Assembly (NCBI GenBank): GCA_003255065.1
Contig: QAOA01002388.1
Location: 186,001-250,000 of the forward strand
Length of the DNA stretch: 64,000 bases
Direction of reading: 5' to 3'
DNA from: Cercis canadensis
Lineage: Eukaryota > Streptophyta > Magnoliopsida > Fabales > Fabaceae
Below are positions 34,331-45,232 of this stretch, in pieces. Made by a program: the position numbers and the translations under genes. How positions within the stretch are numbered: the first letter of the stretch is position 1; every line of letters starts with the position of its first letter. The notes under the pieces were generated by a model. The model saw only the letters and a program-made list of their open reading frames with translations. It was not told the DNA's origin and did no database searches.

Positions 34331-34899
34331 TAATGGAAAGATCAATGTTATAGGGGATGAGCCATTAGTTTTCAAACTTTCATTCTCAAGGTATTGCCAA
34401 GTCCACAACCTAGTCAAGCACAATCAGATGTCATTATACAAATGTCAACTCTTTTTTTTTTTATGAGAGTAATTATGTAATGTCATGGAACTATGGGGTA
34501 AGGGTGGTATCTACTAAGGAGAAGGCTTTGAAGGAGAGTTTTGATGAGTTGAATTTGAAAAAGGAAGGAGAGTCAAGCGCAATTACCAACGTAGTAGGGA
34601 TTGGGGGAATAACCAAAAGTGAGAAGTCCTATCTTCCGAAAGAGTTAACCACCAAATGAAAGAAAATAAGAAGGCTGTGAATAAAGGAAAAGAGCATATC
34701 ATAATCAAAGGAGAACATAATCAAGAAAGTTACAATGAGGAAGAGGAATTTTTTAAAATAATGAGACAAAGTGAGTATGATGTGATCGAGCAAATGAAGA
34801 AAACCCTAACTTGTATTTTTCTATTGTCTCTTATTATGAGTTCAGAATCCCATAGAAGAGTCATGTAGAAATTTTTAGATTAAGTTTATGTCTGTCTAG

Positions 34900-35640
34900 A
34901 CATCACTCTAGAAAAGTTTGAAAATATGGTGAACTTTATCCAGAATGTCAGCATGATCTCGTTCTCTAACGAGGAACCTATGCCGGGTATAAGCAACCAC
35001 ACTAAGGCCCTTCACATTACTCTAAAATGTGAAGGATATATAGTGGCAAAGGTTCTGATTGACAACGGGTCGGCCCTAAATGTACTTCCTTATTTGACCT
35101 TGATGCAGTTGCCGGTAAATCCATCTCTTATCCAAACTAGCAATTTGGTGATGAGAGCTTTTGATGTTACTAGAAAGGAGGTACTTGGAGATATCCTGTT
35201 TCATCTTGAAATTGGGCCTAGCAAGTTTGATGTCTCTTTCTAAGTAATGGACATAAAATCTGCTTACACAATGCTATTGGGAAGGCCATGGATACATGTT
35301 GCTGGAGTAGTACCATATACTTTGCACCATAGGTTGAAGTATGTTAATGATGGAAGGGTGATAACCTTTAAAAAGGAAGTGGAGATGCTTGTGAGGAAGC
35401 CCAGTTCTTTACCATATGTGGAATCAACAGAGCAAACACTAGAATCATCTTTTCAATCTTTGGAATTAGACTAGTGTGGTGTGAAGAAGTCATAAGGGAG
35501 AAAAGATGTCAACTAGGTGGTAGCTAGAATAATGAAGAAGAATGGTTTTCAGATTGGGAAAGGCTTGGGGGTCAAATCTACAAGGCATTAACTACATATT
35601 TCGCTTCCCAAGAATGTTGGCAAGCAAGGGTTAGGACATG
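34900..35640 (+). pseudogene. Element C aspartic protease with G-patch
   Basis: HITLKCEGYIVAKVLIDNGS then ALNVLP carries the active site in the DNGS form, which Ogre/Tat proteases use in place of DTGS. The next frame has YTMLLGRPWIHVAGVVPYTL and LKYVNDGRVITF, the end of the protease. A stop at about 35240 lies between them. Downstream, KKNGFQIGKGLGV and KQGLGHEA are the Gly pattern of a G-patch, an RNA-binding motif often attached to proteases of this lineage. Confidence 0.82.
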
Positions 35641-35869
35641 AGGCCTCCAATGATAAGCTATTGGAGTATCCACATTTGCAAGAAGAATTCCAAAATGAAG
35701 AAGCAAGGAGGATCCCTCATCTTCGAGAGACATTTGTTGCACCAGTTGCACCTGCTATTACTCATGGGTCTATGCATACTATGAATACCCTAAAAAGTAC
35801 TCAGGAGAGAAGTTGGTGGGTTTGGTCCTGTGGTGATGAGGAACAATTAAACAACTAGAAGATGGAGCC

Positions 35870-36200
35870 AGTGCCAGATGTGGTTCATTTTAAGCAATAA
35901 TTGTTTATGCTATTTTATTTTCATGCGTCTGAAGTCCAAAGTCATTTGAACTTTATCATGTGATGTAATGGACCATATTTTATTTAAAAGTTTTAATGAA
36001 GTAATTTTTCATGGAGCTTTGATCTTCTTTTGCCTGTCATTTTAGTCTTACTCTATTCTTCATTTGTTAATCCTTATCATATTTTTTATCTGTTTCTCAT
36101 GAGTCTTCTTAGCATAGATCTATTGTCCTAAGATGACGCTCCTGTTTTTCCAATACTTGATTCTCATATTCACTTTGATGTAAACTTTCTGATAAATTTA
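35870..36200 (+). other. Possible Ogre-type intron between protease and pol
   Basis: Between the G-patch region and the first pol codons there are about 330 T-rich bases with no coding signal. Ogre elements carry an intron at this place. I do not see splice sites that I would trust, so this is inference from position and composition. Confidence 0.35.
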
Positions 36201-36205
36201 GAAAA

Positions 36206-37188
36206 ATGGTTGAGTCATTTGAAAAAGGCAATAAGTCTCTACAACAAAAAAGTCCAAATAATAAACTTGGACATTCAGGAAGAAAAGAGATAATTGAAAT
36301 TTGTTGGCAACCTAGAAAAATAAAAAATGATTGCTCTATTCAAAGAGTACTTGGATGTTTTTGTCTGGTCCTACCAAGACATGTCGGGTCTTGACCCTAG
36401 TATTGTATCTCATAAGATCCCATTGCAACCTGATTGCAAACTGGTCAAACAAAAGTTGAGACAGATGATGCCAGAAATGTCCAACAAGATAAAAGAATAA
36501 ACGATCGAGCAAATCGAGGCAAGGTTCTTAGAAGTATCCACTTATCCTGATTGGGTTGCTCATATAGTTCCAGTACCTGAGAAGGGTGGACAGGTAAGAA
36601 TGTGTGAAGACTTTCGGGATTTGAACAAAGCCAGTCCTAAAGATGATTTCCCTTTACCTCATATAGATGTGTTGGTGGACAATACGGCCATAAATCATCA
36701 ATATTTATTCATGGACGGATACTTAGGATACAATCAAGTTCCTATAATGGAGGAAGATAAAGAGAAGATTATGTTTATTATTCACCGGGGCACATACTGT
36801 TATAAAGTAATGACATTGAAAAATGCTAGGGCAACCTATCAAAGGGTTATGGTTATGTTATTTCATAACATGATGCATAAGGAGATTAAAGTTTATATGG
36901 ATGATATGTTGGCTAAGTCAAAGGAGGAGGAAAGCCATGTGGACATTCTCCAAAAGCTGTTTGAAGCATTGAAAAAGTACAAGTTAAGGTTAAATCCCTC
37001 CAAATGCATTTTTGGTGCAACAAACGGGAAGTTGTTGGGCTTTATTGTTAGTAGAAAAGAGATTGAAGTGGATTCAGAAAAGGTTCAGATAAGGCTAAAG
37101 CAATCCGAGAAATGCCACCTTCAAGGTCAGAAAAGGAAGTGCACAATGTCCTTAGAAAACTCAACTACATGGCCAGATTCATCTCTAA
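36206..37188 (+). pseudogene. Element C reverse transcriptase, N-terminal and palm
   Basis: Copies RNA into DNA. The N-terminal part, in shifted frames, has a YQDMSGLDP-like block and VSHKIPLQPDC. From 36600 an open frame gives CEDFRDLNKASPKDDFPLPH, LFMDGYLGYNQVPI and the catalytic VYMDDMLAKS (YMDD at 36894-36905), then LRLNPSKCIFGA and GFIVSRKEIEV. The thumb is cut at 37193 by element B, within the CCTCA duplication, and resumes at 44386. Stops and frameshifts near 36500 and 37100 make it inactive, though the YMDD site itself is kept. Confidence 0.9.
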
Positions 37189-37193
37189 CCTCA

Positions 37194-38539
37194 TGTTGTA
37201 TAAAATCTTAACGCAAGTGCACGTTATCATTTCCAAGTAATAAGATAAGAGTGAGTTATCGTTCCCACGAGAACTAATATTATTAACTACCAAAATTGGG
37301 TTAATCTCAATTTTATCTAATCAACGACTATGAAGAAATTGTAAGAATAAACTAATTTAAATTGAAAGTAAATAAAAATAGATAAAAATCAAGAATTAAT
37401 CTAGAGAGAAATATCTAGGGCTTTTGATTTCATCAAAGCTATTCCGATTTGCTATTCTTAATTCATTAACCAAGAACAATCTTCTTAATTGCTAGCCAAG
37501 AACCCTAAATTATTTATTAGTCTTTCCCAAGGTCAAACAAAAATATTTCTAAGTTATGAATTCATTATATTTCTATGTGAATTGCAAATAACCTAGAAAT
37601 TCACTTAATTCTATGGTTCTTTTTAAATAGCTACATAGGCTATGGAGGTATATTCCTATCATACATGCAACCTATGTTCTTAATCCTTATGATCTTTAGT
37701 TACAAATTACCTCTCAGTCTCATTGTAATTATCTAATCAACTAATTGGTGATCAAACAATTAGAAGTATGAAGAATTAAGAAGAAGACAATTAATAAAGG
37801 AATTCTTGAATTAAAGAAATAGAAAATCAAAAATCTTCCTAGCTAAACTACATCATAGCCCTAGAAGGGAATTTAGTTCATAGCAGAAAAAAAGAACATG
37901 ATAGAATCAAATCTAAACATAATTGAAAGAGCAGAAGAATAAAACTCCGAGATGAAGATCAATTCAGCTTCACAAATCTTGTCTTCAATCCTTGCTTTGC
38001 CTCCGTTTTTGCTCTCCAAAGATGTCCAGAATAGAATCTCTAAATTTTCCTATTTATACTCCTAAGCAAAAGCCCTAAAAAACTAGGAAATAAAATCACG
38101 GTTTCAAGAAAACTCCGCAGGCACCGCGGCTTTTATTGTTGAGAGCCACAGCTATAGCTCTCTGTACAAAAGTGCCAAATTCTTCGCAAATGGGCACTGC
38201 GGCTCTGATTGTTGAGCATCGTGACGCTTCCTCTCAGGTCTGAATGGGGTATGAGCGCTGCAGCTCTTGGTTTTGGGAGCTGCGGCTCTTGGTCCCTAGA
38301 ATGAAGGTTGGAAATCTATTCGTGGGTGCTGCAGCTCTTGGTTTCAAGGGCATCAGCCCTTGCTTTCTATCCCAGTCTTCCCAAATTGCCATTTCCTCAC
38401 TTCAAAACATAAAACCCATGAATTTCAACTCAAACTACAAATTAACAAAAATAAACTATTTAATGGTAATAAATCTCAATAAACAAACAAATAATTAATT
38501 GAATGATACCTAAAGAGTGGATTTAAAACCCACTCAACA
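37194..38539 (-). repeat. Element B 3' LTR
   Basis: 1346 bases, minus-strand ends TGTTGAGTGGG ... TATACAACA, so the terminal five bases are inverted repeats. On the minus strand a TATAAATAGG lies at 38058-38049. A GC-rich patch with repeats of GCTGCGGCTCT-like units (38110-38350) stands out from the AT-rich LTR. Confidence 0.93.
38049..38058 (-). promoter_or_regulatory. TATA box of the B LTR
   Basis: TATAAATAGG on the minus strand. It is kept in the 5' LTR (43830-43821) and in the solo LTR 59793-61082 (60682-60673). A perfect plant TATA box at the same place in three copies supports a promoter. Confidence 0.6.
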
Positions 38540-38580
38540 AATACCCCCAAACTTAACATTTGCTAGTCCTCGAGCAAAGA
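38540..38580 (-). other. Polypurine tract of element B
   Basis: On the minus strand: CTTTGCTCGAGGACTAGC, then TTAAGTTTGGGGGTATT, directly before the 3' LTR. Near-identical to the D tract at 49768-49729. Confidence 0.8.
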
Positions 38581-39810
38581 TAAATTTCAATTAGAAACTA
38601 ACTAAAGAATGCATACTTTTCGAACTCACCATATAGGCCTAAAAGATTTCAATTAAACACAACTTGCAGAAAAAGTTCAAGATGGCATGAATGTGTCCAT
38701 TTTCAACCCAAAGTTAATCTCATCGCACTAAAAATTCTTTGTGTGTGTAAGTATAGCCTTTGCTTACCCTAGTCGCTATACTTAAATCAGATTATGCAAA
38801 TAAGCTCATAAACACATATTCTCTACTTTTATTCTCTAAGAACCCCATGTACTTGCTTTTCATGTTAATCTCCACTAATGTAGGCCAAACAACATAAAGG
38901 ATCAGAAGGACTTTTGGTTGGCATGTAATGTGTGGCCGGTTTAAGGTTAGTATAAGAGATAACAATATGGCTAAATTCACTCATCACACCAATTCATTTT
39001 AGAGCCAATCTCAAGAGCAACCATTTTTCTTCCTTTCACTTCTAACTCCCCCAATCTTGTTTTCATCTTTACTTTGATAGCCACCAACAAAACTTTTTTT
39101 TTTTTTTTCTATTTTGGGTTACTACATTCCAAACTTCATGCTTTTGAAACATTTCTTTTCTTTTTATTGCAAATTTTATTTCTTTATTGCAGGAATGTAG
39201 CTCTTTGATTTTGGTGGCCACATTGTATTGACATTTTTCTTTTCTTTTCTCCACTCATTCTTCCCCCAATTTCTAGCTCTAGATGCTCTTTAACTGAATA
39301 AGTGCTCTAAATGAAAGGTATAAATAAAAAGATCCATCCAAAGGCTAAGGTTATTGTAGGTGACAAAGAAAATGCTAATTTAAGCTCAATGGGGTATGCT
39401 AAGGATCAAACATTTTTCAAATGGTTAGCTAGAAAGGCTCAAACTAAAAAAAACATGCCCTAAATCATATCCCTAATGTTGTACAACCTAGGATTTCGCC
39501 TCGACTGAGAATCAAGCAAGTTCTAGCATTCATGAGATTTTGAAATGGCTTAGTTCACATAATCATCTTTAAACAATGCAAATTTCAAGTAAGCAGGGCT
39601 ATGTGCTTAGTGATTCAGTAAATTTTTGTCAAACAAGAATTAACTCTGGAGTTTCTTAGACACATAAACATAGCATCTATCATTTTTCTAAAGCTATAAT
39701 CAAGAGAAATTCAGTTTTTTTCATAGGCCCAAGGTTTTCAATTTTTTTTTTTTTATACTTGCAAAATCATTAAATACCCTAATGTCTACAGGCAAAAAGA
39801 AATAAAATCC
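38581..39810 (-). other. Element B 3' non-coding region
   Basis: 1.2 kb without genes, between two purine-tract modules. It is homologous to the D region at 49769-50510 plus 53373-53945; for example GCTCTAGATGCTCTT and the TGAAAGGT block are shared. Several T runs (39090, 39740). Confidence 0.65.
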
Positions 39811-39847
39811 CACACCCCTAAACTTAGAGAAACATTGTCCTCAATGG
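39811..39847 (-). other. Internal purine-tract module of element B
   Basis: Minus strand: CCATTGAGGACAATGTT, then CTAAGTTTAGGGGTGTG. Just upstream (39930-39890) the minus strand encodes VPEHPTAL then EDDDAP, which looks like the acidic tail of the downstream ORF and is all that remains of it. Confidence 0.65.
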
Positions 39848-40311
39848 TAAAAGCCAAAAATAAAGAGAGTGGGACTTCCTTGAAGTAGAGGTGGGTCATG
39901 GGGCATCATCATCCTCCTACAAAGCTGTAGGGTGTTCAGGAACTGGTGGCATAGTGGGGATGGGCCTGGGTGAGTGTGCACTGGCTACAAAACTGTTTGG
40001 TGCTAAAAAAAATAATTTTTTGCCCAATGCATGCGCGGGGCGCCACGACGCTAAAGGAGTAGAGCCGTAGTGCTAACTTTCAAGAGCAGCTGCGCTCAGC
40101 CTCTGTCCAAACTAAAAATTTTAGCCTTCTTATGCCACAATGAGATGGTTGCACACCCGACAGAGCACCAAGAAGCAATTGTGCACTGAAAATTGAAGTG
40201 GTACCTTGCAAGAAAAGAGAATCCAATCATTAAAAACAACACTAACAACTTAACATAAAATCAACTAAAAACATTAGCGGAAAGAAATATAGATGAACAT
40301 TCTAAAAGCAC

Positions 40312-40347
40312 TTGGGTTGCCTCCCAATTAGCGCTAAATTTATAGTC
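40312..40347 (-). other. Conserved post-integrase motif (B copy)
   Basis: Minus strand: GACTATAAATTTAGCGCTAA, then TTGGGAGGCAACCCAA. It is kept although B has no integrase, and lies about 120 bases after the protease stop codon, so it marks the right-hand side of the pol deletion. Confidence 0.7.
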
Positions 40348-40466
40348 TTCAGCCGAACTGTCTCTGAAATAACTTAACCAGGATAAAAAATAGTAGTGGA
40401 GGACTTCTGAAATTTTACTCCATTATTTCTTTGAGCTTTGGATTGTTGGTCAGTCTTTTTTACTCT

Positions 40467-41450
40467 CTAAACTTTGTTTCCATATCCAAAACAAGCAGAT
40501 TTTCTAAGATGTTCGAAAAGAATCTTTTGGAATGACGGCTTCTTCTTCTTGTTTTTCTTATGAGACTTAGCTATGGGCACAGGTCTAGCCATTGGCTTCT
40601 TGGGGATTTTATCATCTTGAACCTCTAAATCAGGAGGATTCTCCTTATTTTCTGCTCCCATGAGGTGAGCTCCAATTGGGTCTTGTAATTTAGTGCTTCC
40701 AATTATAGTGTCAATTTTACAGTAGACACTCACTTCATCAAGATGCTTTATTTCTTTGAAAACCTTGAAGGACACTTGATCACCTTGCACTCTCAGAGTG
40801 AGTTGGCCTTTTTGCACATCAATGAGAGCTTTCCCAATTGCTAAAAATGGACGACCAAGGATGATTGAGATTTCTTGGTCCTCCTCCATGTCAAGCACAA
40901 CGAAATCCGTTGGGAAGATGAACTTGTCTACTTTCACCAATACATTATCTAGCATTCTCCTTGGATACTTGATTGATCTATCCACCAATGTCAAGGAGAT
41001 GGAGGTTGGCTTGACTTCTCCTATATCCAATTTCCTGAAAACTGAAAGAGGTATAAGGTTAATACTAGCACCAAGATCACAAAGTGTCTTACCAAAAGAT
41101 ACATTGCTAATAGAACTAGAAATATTAAAATTCCCTGGATCTTTTAGTTTAGGTGGCAATTTCTTTTGAAGGATGGTGCTACACTCTTTAGTAAGTGCAA
41201 CGGTTTCAAAATCTTCCAGCTTTCTTTTGTTAGACAATATGTCTTTCATGAATTTGACATAGCTAGGCATTTGTTTAAGAGTGTCTGCAAATGGAATATT
41301 GATGTGTAGCTTCTTGAACACTTAGAAAACTGAGAATCCATCTTCTTCTTTTGGAATCTCTGGGGAAAAGGAAGAGGTGGAACATATGGTGGAGAATTGT
41401 CTAGGAATAACTTAGATGTCTTCTCCACAGATTTCACAAGTTGTTCCACT
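40467..41450 (-). pseudogene. Element B protease region
   Basis: A 284-codon open frame (41321-40467) and a short preceding piece (41449-41322). It has LHINIPFADTLKQMPSYVKF, LSNKRKLEDFETVALTKECS, the active site [54 protein letters not shown] and FLAIGKALIDV. The Athila protease form DLGAS is intact. The last ~60 residues are Lys/Pro-rich (AKSHKKNKKKKPSFQ) and do not match D, so they are probably sequence brought in by the deletion. A frame break near 41320 separates it from gag. Confidence 0.85.
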
Positions 41451-41829
41451 GGTTGCCTTGCTTGGTCTCAGGCTCAACTGACTTAATTGGCACATTCTTT
41501 GCAACTTCAGATGGTTCATCTAAGGTCTTGCCATTATGAATAATGATAACCATGACATGCTCTTTAGGATTCACCTCCGTATCGCTCGGCAAAGACCCAT
41601 GTTATTTGATGTTAAGTATGCTAGATAATTGACCCATTTGTACTTTTAGGTTTTGAATGGAGACAATTGTTCTTGCCATAAACTGACTGGTGTTTATTGT
41701 TAACTAGGCAAGAGCATCTTCCAAAGAAACCTTAGGTGGTGGTGGTTGATCTCGCATTGGTGCCTGAGCAAAATTCTGATTGTTTCTCCAAGAAAATTTT
41801 GGTTGATTCCTCCACCTAGATTGTATGTG

Positions 41830-42720
41830 TCAGAGTAAGGGTTGTTCTACCTGCTTAAGTTTCCTACAAAGTGCTTCCTTTAACTGAGATGGAGAGAACA
41901 GGTTGCTAACTTGGCAATCTGAACTAGCATGAGGACCGCCACAATGATCACAATTCTCATGAGGGGGTTGAATGGTGTTGACATTCTTGATGGTTAACTG
42001 CTTAGCCAGAGCATCAATCTCATGAACCCTAAGTACCTTTTGTGATGTAGACCTCTCAGTAAGCCATTGATAAGCGTTGGCCACCATCTCCTCTAATAGT
42101 TCATTAGCATCCTCATATGTCTTCCTCATTAAGGACCCACTAGCAACAGCGTCAACTAGTGTCTTGGTTGAACTCAGCAACCAATTGTAGAAGGTTTGTA
42201 GCTGCAACCAATCAGGAAGTCCATGGTGGGGGCATCTGCGAAGTAACTCTTTGTACCTTTCCCAAGCCTCTTGAAGTGACTCGATCTCTTGTTGATAGAA
42301 TGTAGTGATGTCATTTTGCAACTTGGCGGTCTTAGTAGGTGGGAAGCATTTGGCTAAAAAATTTTGTGCCAAAATATCCCAGGTAGTGATGGTTCCAATT
42401 AGTAAAGACTGTAGCCAAAACTTGGCTTTATCCCGTAGTGAGAAGGGAAAAATTTGGAGGTGAATGGCATCATCAGTAGCACCATTGTGCTTGAAGGTAT
42501 CACATATTTCCAAGAACCCAACGATGTGAGCATGAGGATCTTCATTTGCTAAACCATTGAACTGGGTCGACTGGACCATGTGAATAACTGCTGGTTTAAT
42601 ATCGAAGGTATTTGCTTGGATAGCCAATCGCCTTATACCAGAGGAGGTATCTCTGACTAAAGGCAAGGCGTAGTCACGAAGTGCTTTTGGAGGGTTTTCT
42701 TCTATCATTGTGTCTGTCAA
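41830..42720 (-). CDS. Element B gag, open
   Basis: A 296-codon open frame with the retrotransposon gag domain: MVQSTQFNGLANEDPHAHIV, LQIFPFSLRDKAKFWLQSLL, TWDILAQNFLAKCFPPTKTA, FYQQEIESLQEAWERYKELL, RRCPHHGLPDWLQLQTFYNW. The zinc knuckle CDHCGGPHASSDCQ follows near residue 255. The ATG at 42720 is about 220 bases after the primer site. It is the longest clean frame in this element, so gag was intact, or nearly so, when B inserted. The linker to protease (41829-41450) has stops. Homologous to D gag (63876-63189). Confidence 0.85.
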   Translation of the reverse strand: MTDTMIEENPPKALRDYALPLVRDTSSGIRRLAIQANTFDIKPAVIHMVQSTQFNGLANEDPHAHIVGFLEICDTFKHNGATDDAIHLQIFPFSLRDKAKFWLQSLLIGTITTWDILAQNFLAKCFPPTKTAKLQNDITTFYQQEIESLQEAWERYKELLRRCPHHGLPDWLQLQTFYNWLLSSTKTLVDAVASGSLMRKTYEDANELLEEMVANAYQWLTERSTSQKVLRVHEIDALAKQLTIKNVNTIQPPHENCDHCGGPHASSDCQVSNLFSPSQLKEALCRKLKQVEQPLL

Positions 42721-42937
42721 AATTATGGTTGACTCTCTTCTCTCCTTTATATTCTTTCAACATGTATTCTCTATCTCAGAATCAAGTGGGATTAGGGAGC
42801 TACTTCAAAAATTTCTCATACATTGAAAGAAAACTCCTGAAAGTCTTAAACAGTAAAACACTTAAATAAATCTTTGAAAAATAAACGATTAGACTAAAAT
42901 AGAGATCACTGAGTATCAATATTAATAACAAATTAGT

Positions 42938-42961
42938 CCCCAGCAACGGAACGACGCCAAA
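42938..42961 (-). other. Element B primer binding site
   Basis: Minus strand: TTGGCGTCGTTCCGTTGCTG, then GGGACTA, five bases after the LTR. It resembles the tRNA-Asp type site TGGCGCCGTTGCCGGGGA with an internal insertion (extra CCGTT-like bases). Confidence 0.55.
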
Positions 42962-42965
42962 AACT

Positions 42966-44385
42966 TGTGTAAAATCTTAACACAAGTGCACGTTATCGTT
43001 TCCAAGTAATAAGATGAAAGTGAGTTATCGTTCCCACAAGAACTAATGTTATCAACTACCAAAATTAGGTTAATCTTAATTTTATTTAATTAACGAGTAT
43101 GGAGAAATTGTAAGAATAAACTAATTTAAACTGAAAGTAAATAAAAACAGATAAAAATCAAGAATTAATCTAGAGAGAAATATCTAGGGCTTTTGATTTC
43201 ACCATAACTATTCCGATTTGCTATTCTTAATTCATTAACCAAAAACAATCTTCCTAATTACTAGCCAAGAACCCTAAATTATTTATTAGTCTTTCCCAAG
43301 GTCAAACAAAATATTTCTAAGTTATGAATCCACTAGATTCCTATGTGAATTGCGAATAACCTAGAATTCACTTAATTGTTTGGGTTTTTTTTTAAACAGC
43401 TACACAGGCCATGGAGATATATTCTTATCCTACATGCAACTTATGTTCTTAATCCCTATGATCTTTAATTATAAGTTACCTCTCAGTCTCATTGTAATTA
43501 TCTAATCAACTAATTGGTGATCAAACAATTAAAACCATGAAGAATTAAAAAGAAGACGACAATTAATAAAGGAGCTCTTGAATTAAAGAAATAGAAAATC
43601 ACAGATCTTCCTAGCTAGGCTACATCATAGCCCTAGAAGGGAATTTAGTTCATAGCAGAAGAAAAGAACATGATAGAATCAAATCTAAACATAATTGAAA
43701 GAGCAGAAGAATAAAACTCTAAGATGAAGATTGATTCAGCTTCACAAATCTTGTCTTCAATCCTTGCCTTGCCTCCGTTTTTGCTCTCCAAAGATATCCA
43801 GAATAGAATCCCTATAAATCCCTATTTATACTCCTAAGCAAAAGCCCTAAAAAAAAAAGGAAATAAAGTCACATTTTCAAGAAAACTTCCGCGAGCGTCG
43901 CGGCTCTGATTGTTGAACGCCGCAACTCTGGCGCTCTGTACAGAAGTGCCAAATTCTTCGCAAATGGGCACTGCGACTCTGATTGTTGAGCACCACAGTG
44001 CTTCCTCTAGGGTTTGAATAAGGGTATGAGCGCTGCAGCTCTTGGTTTTGGGAGCTAGGGCTCTTGGTCTCTAGAATGAAGGCTGGAAATCTGTTCACGG
44101 GCGTTACAACTCTTGGTTTCAAGGCAGTCGGTCTTGCTTTCTATCGAGGCTTTTCATTTTGATGCCCCAGGGGCAGCGACTCTTGGTTTCAAGGGCAGTA
44201 GCCTTTACTTTCTGTCCCAGTCTTCCCAAATTGCCATTTCCTTACTTCAAAACATGGAACCCATGAATTTCAACTCAAACCTACAAATTAACAAAAATAA
44301 ACTATTTAATGGTAATAAATCTCAATAAACAAACAAATAATTAATTGAAAAATACCTAAAGAGTGGATATAAAACCCACTCAACA
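42966..44385 (-). repeat. Element B 5' LTR
   Basis: 1420 bases, collinear with 37194-38539. The outer end CAACA is intact and is followed by CCTCA; the inner end is mutated. TATA box at 43830-43821. Confidence 0.92.
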
Positions 44386-44390
44386 CCTCA

Positions 44391-45232
44391 CCTATACCTG
44401 TGAGTCTATCTTCAAACTCTTAAGGAAACATAATTCGGGTGAGTGGAATGAGCAATGCCAATAAGCTTTCGAGAAGGTCAAAGAGCATTTGCTTAATCCT
44501 TTAGTGCTTGTGCCTCTAATTATGGGAAAACCTCTTATTCTGTACTTGAGTGTGTTGCAAGAGTCAATAGGGAGTGTGTTAGGGTAGCACGATGAAGCAA
44601 GAAAGAAAGAGAGAGCAATTTATTACTTGAGTAAGAAGTTCACCGACTATGAGATGAGATATGCTCTCATAAAGAATACTTGTTGCACTTTAGTTTGAGT
44701 GGCTACTAGGCTCTGACAGTACATGTTGTATCATACCACCTGGCTCATCTCTTATATAGATAATGTCAAGTTCATCTTTGAAAAACCTTATCTCTTTGGG
44801 CGGTTAGCAAAATGAAAAATTTCCCATTTTGAGTATGACATGATGTATATGACCAAGAAGGCAGTAAGAGGGAGTGTAATTGTTGATCATTTGGCTAAAA
44901 GTCGTATTGATGATTATTAGCCCATGAAATTTGAATTCCCAGATGAAGACATTCTCGCAATTGAAGAGGAGACTGAAAAAGAAAAACCTATATGGAAGAT
45001 GTACTTTGATGGGGCAGTAAATGTGTATGGGAAAAGGATAAGAGCTGTTATTGTATCCCCAAAAGGAAAGCAATTCTCGATAGCCATCAAGTTGGAATTT
45101 GATTGTTCCAATAATGTGGTGGAATATGAAGCTTGTTTGAGGGGTTTGCAAGTAGCCTTAGAGTTAAAGATTGAAACTTCATATGTTTTCAAGGATTCCG
45201 CACTTATAATTTATTTGGTGAAAGGAAAATGA
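44391..45232 (+). pseudogene. Element C RT thumb, RNase H and second RNase H
   Basis: Continues the reverse transcriptase directly after element B: CESIFKLLRKHNSGEWN, AFEKVKEHLLNPLVLVP, LILYLSVLQESIGSVLG. The Ty3-type RNase H follows (KKERAIYYLSKKFTDYEMRY) with stops. From 44922 a 102-codon frame has IWKMYFDGAVN and FDCSNNVVEYEACLRGLQVA, a second RNase H of the archaeal type, a mark of the Tat lineage; its first Asp (FDG) and Glu (YEA) are kept. Several stops between the two. Confidence 0.87.

Larger units (their letters stand above)
37194..44385 (-). mobile_element. Element B: Athila-like element with gag and protease only
   Basis: 7192 bases, minus strand, inserted in the reverse transcriptase of C; the target duplication is CCTCA (37189-37193 and 44386-44390). 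Reading on the minus strand: 5' LTR 44385-42966, primer site, gag, protease, post-integrase motif, tail of the downstream ORF, purine-tract module, 1.3 kb non-coding, polypurine tract, 3' LTR 38539-37194. Reverse transcriptase, RNase H, integrase and nearly all of the downstream ORF are missing. Gag, protease, LTRs and non-coding region are homologous to element D, so B is a deletion derivative of that family. In the first ~120 bases its LTRs differ at about ten sites, all transitions (manual count). Confidence 0.93.
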
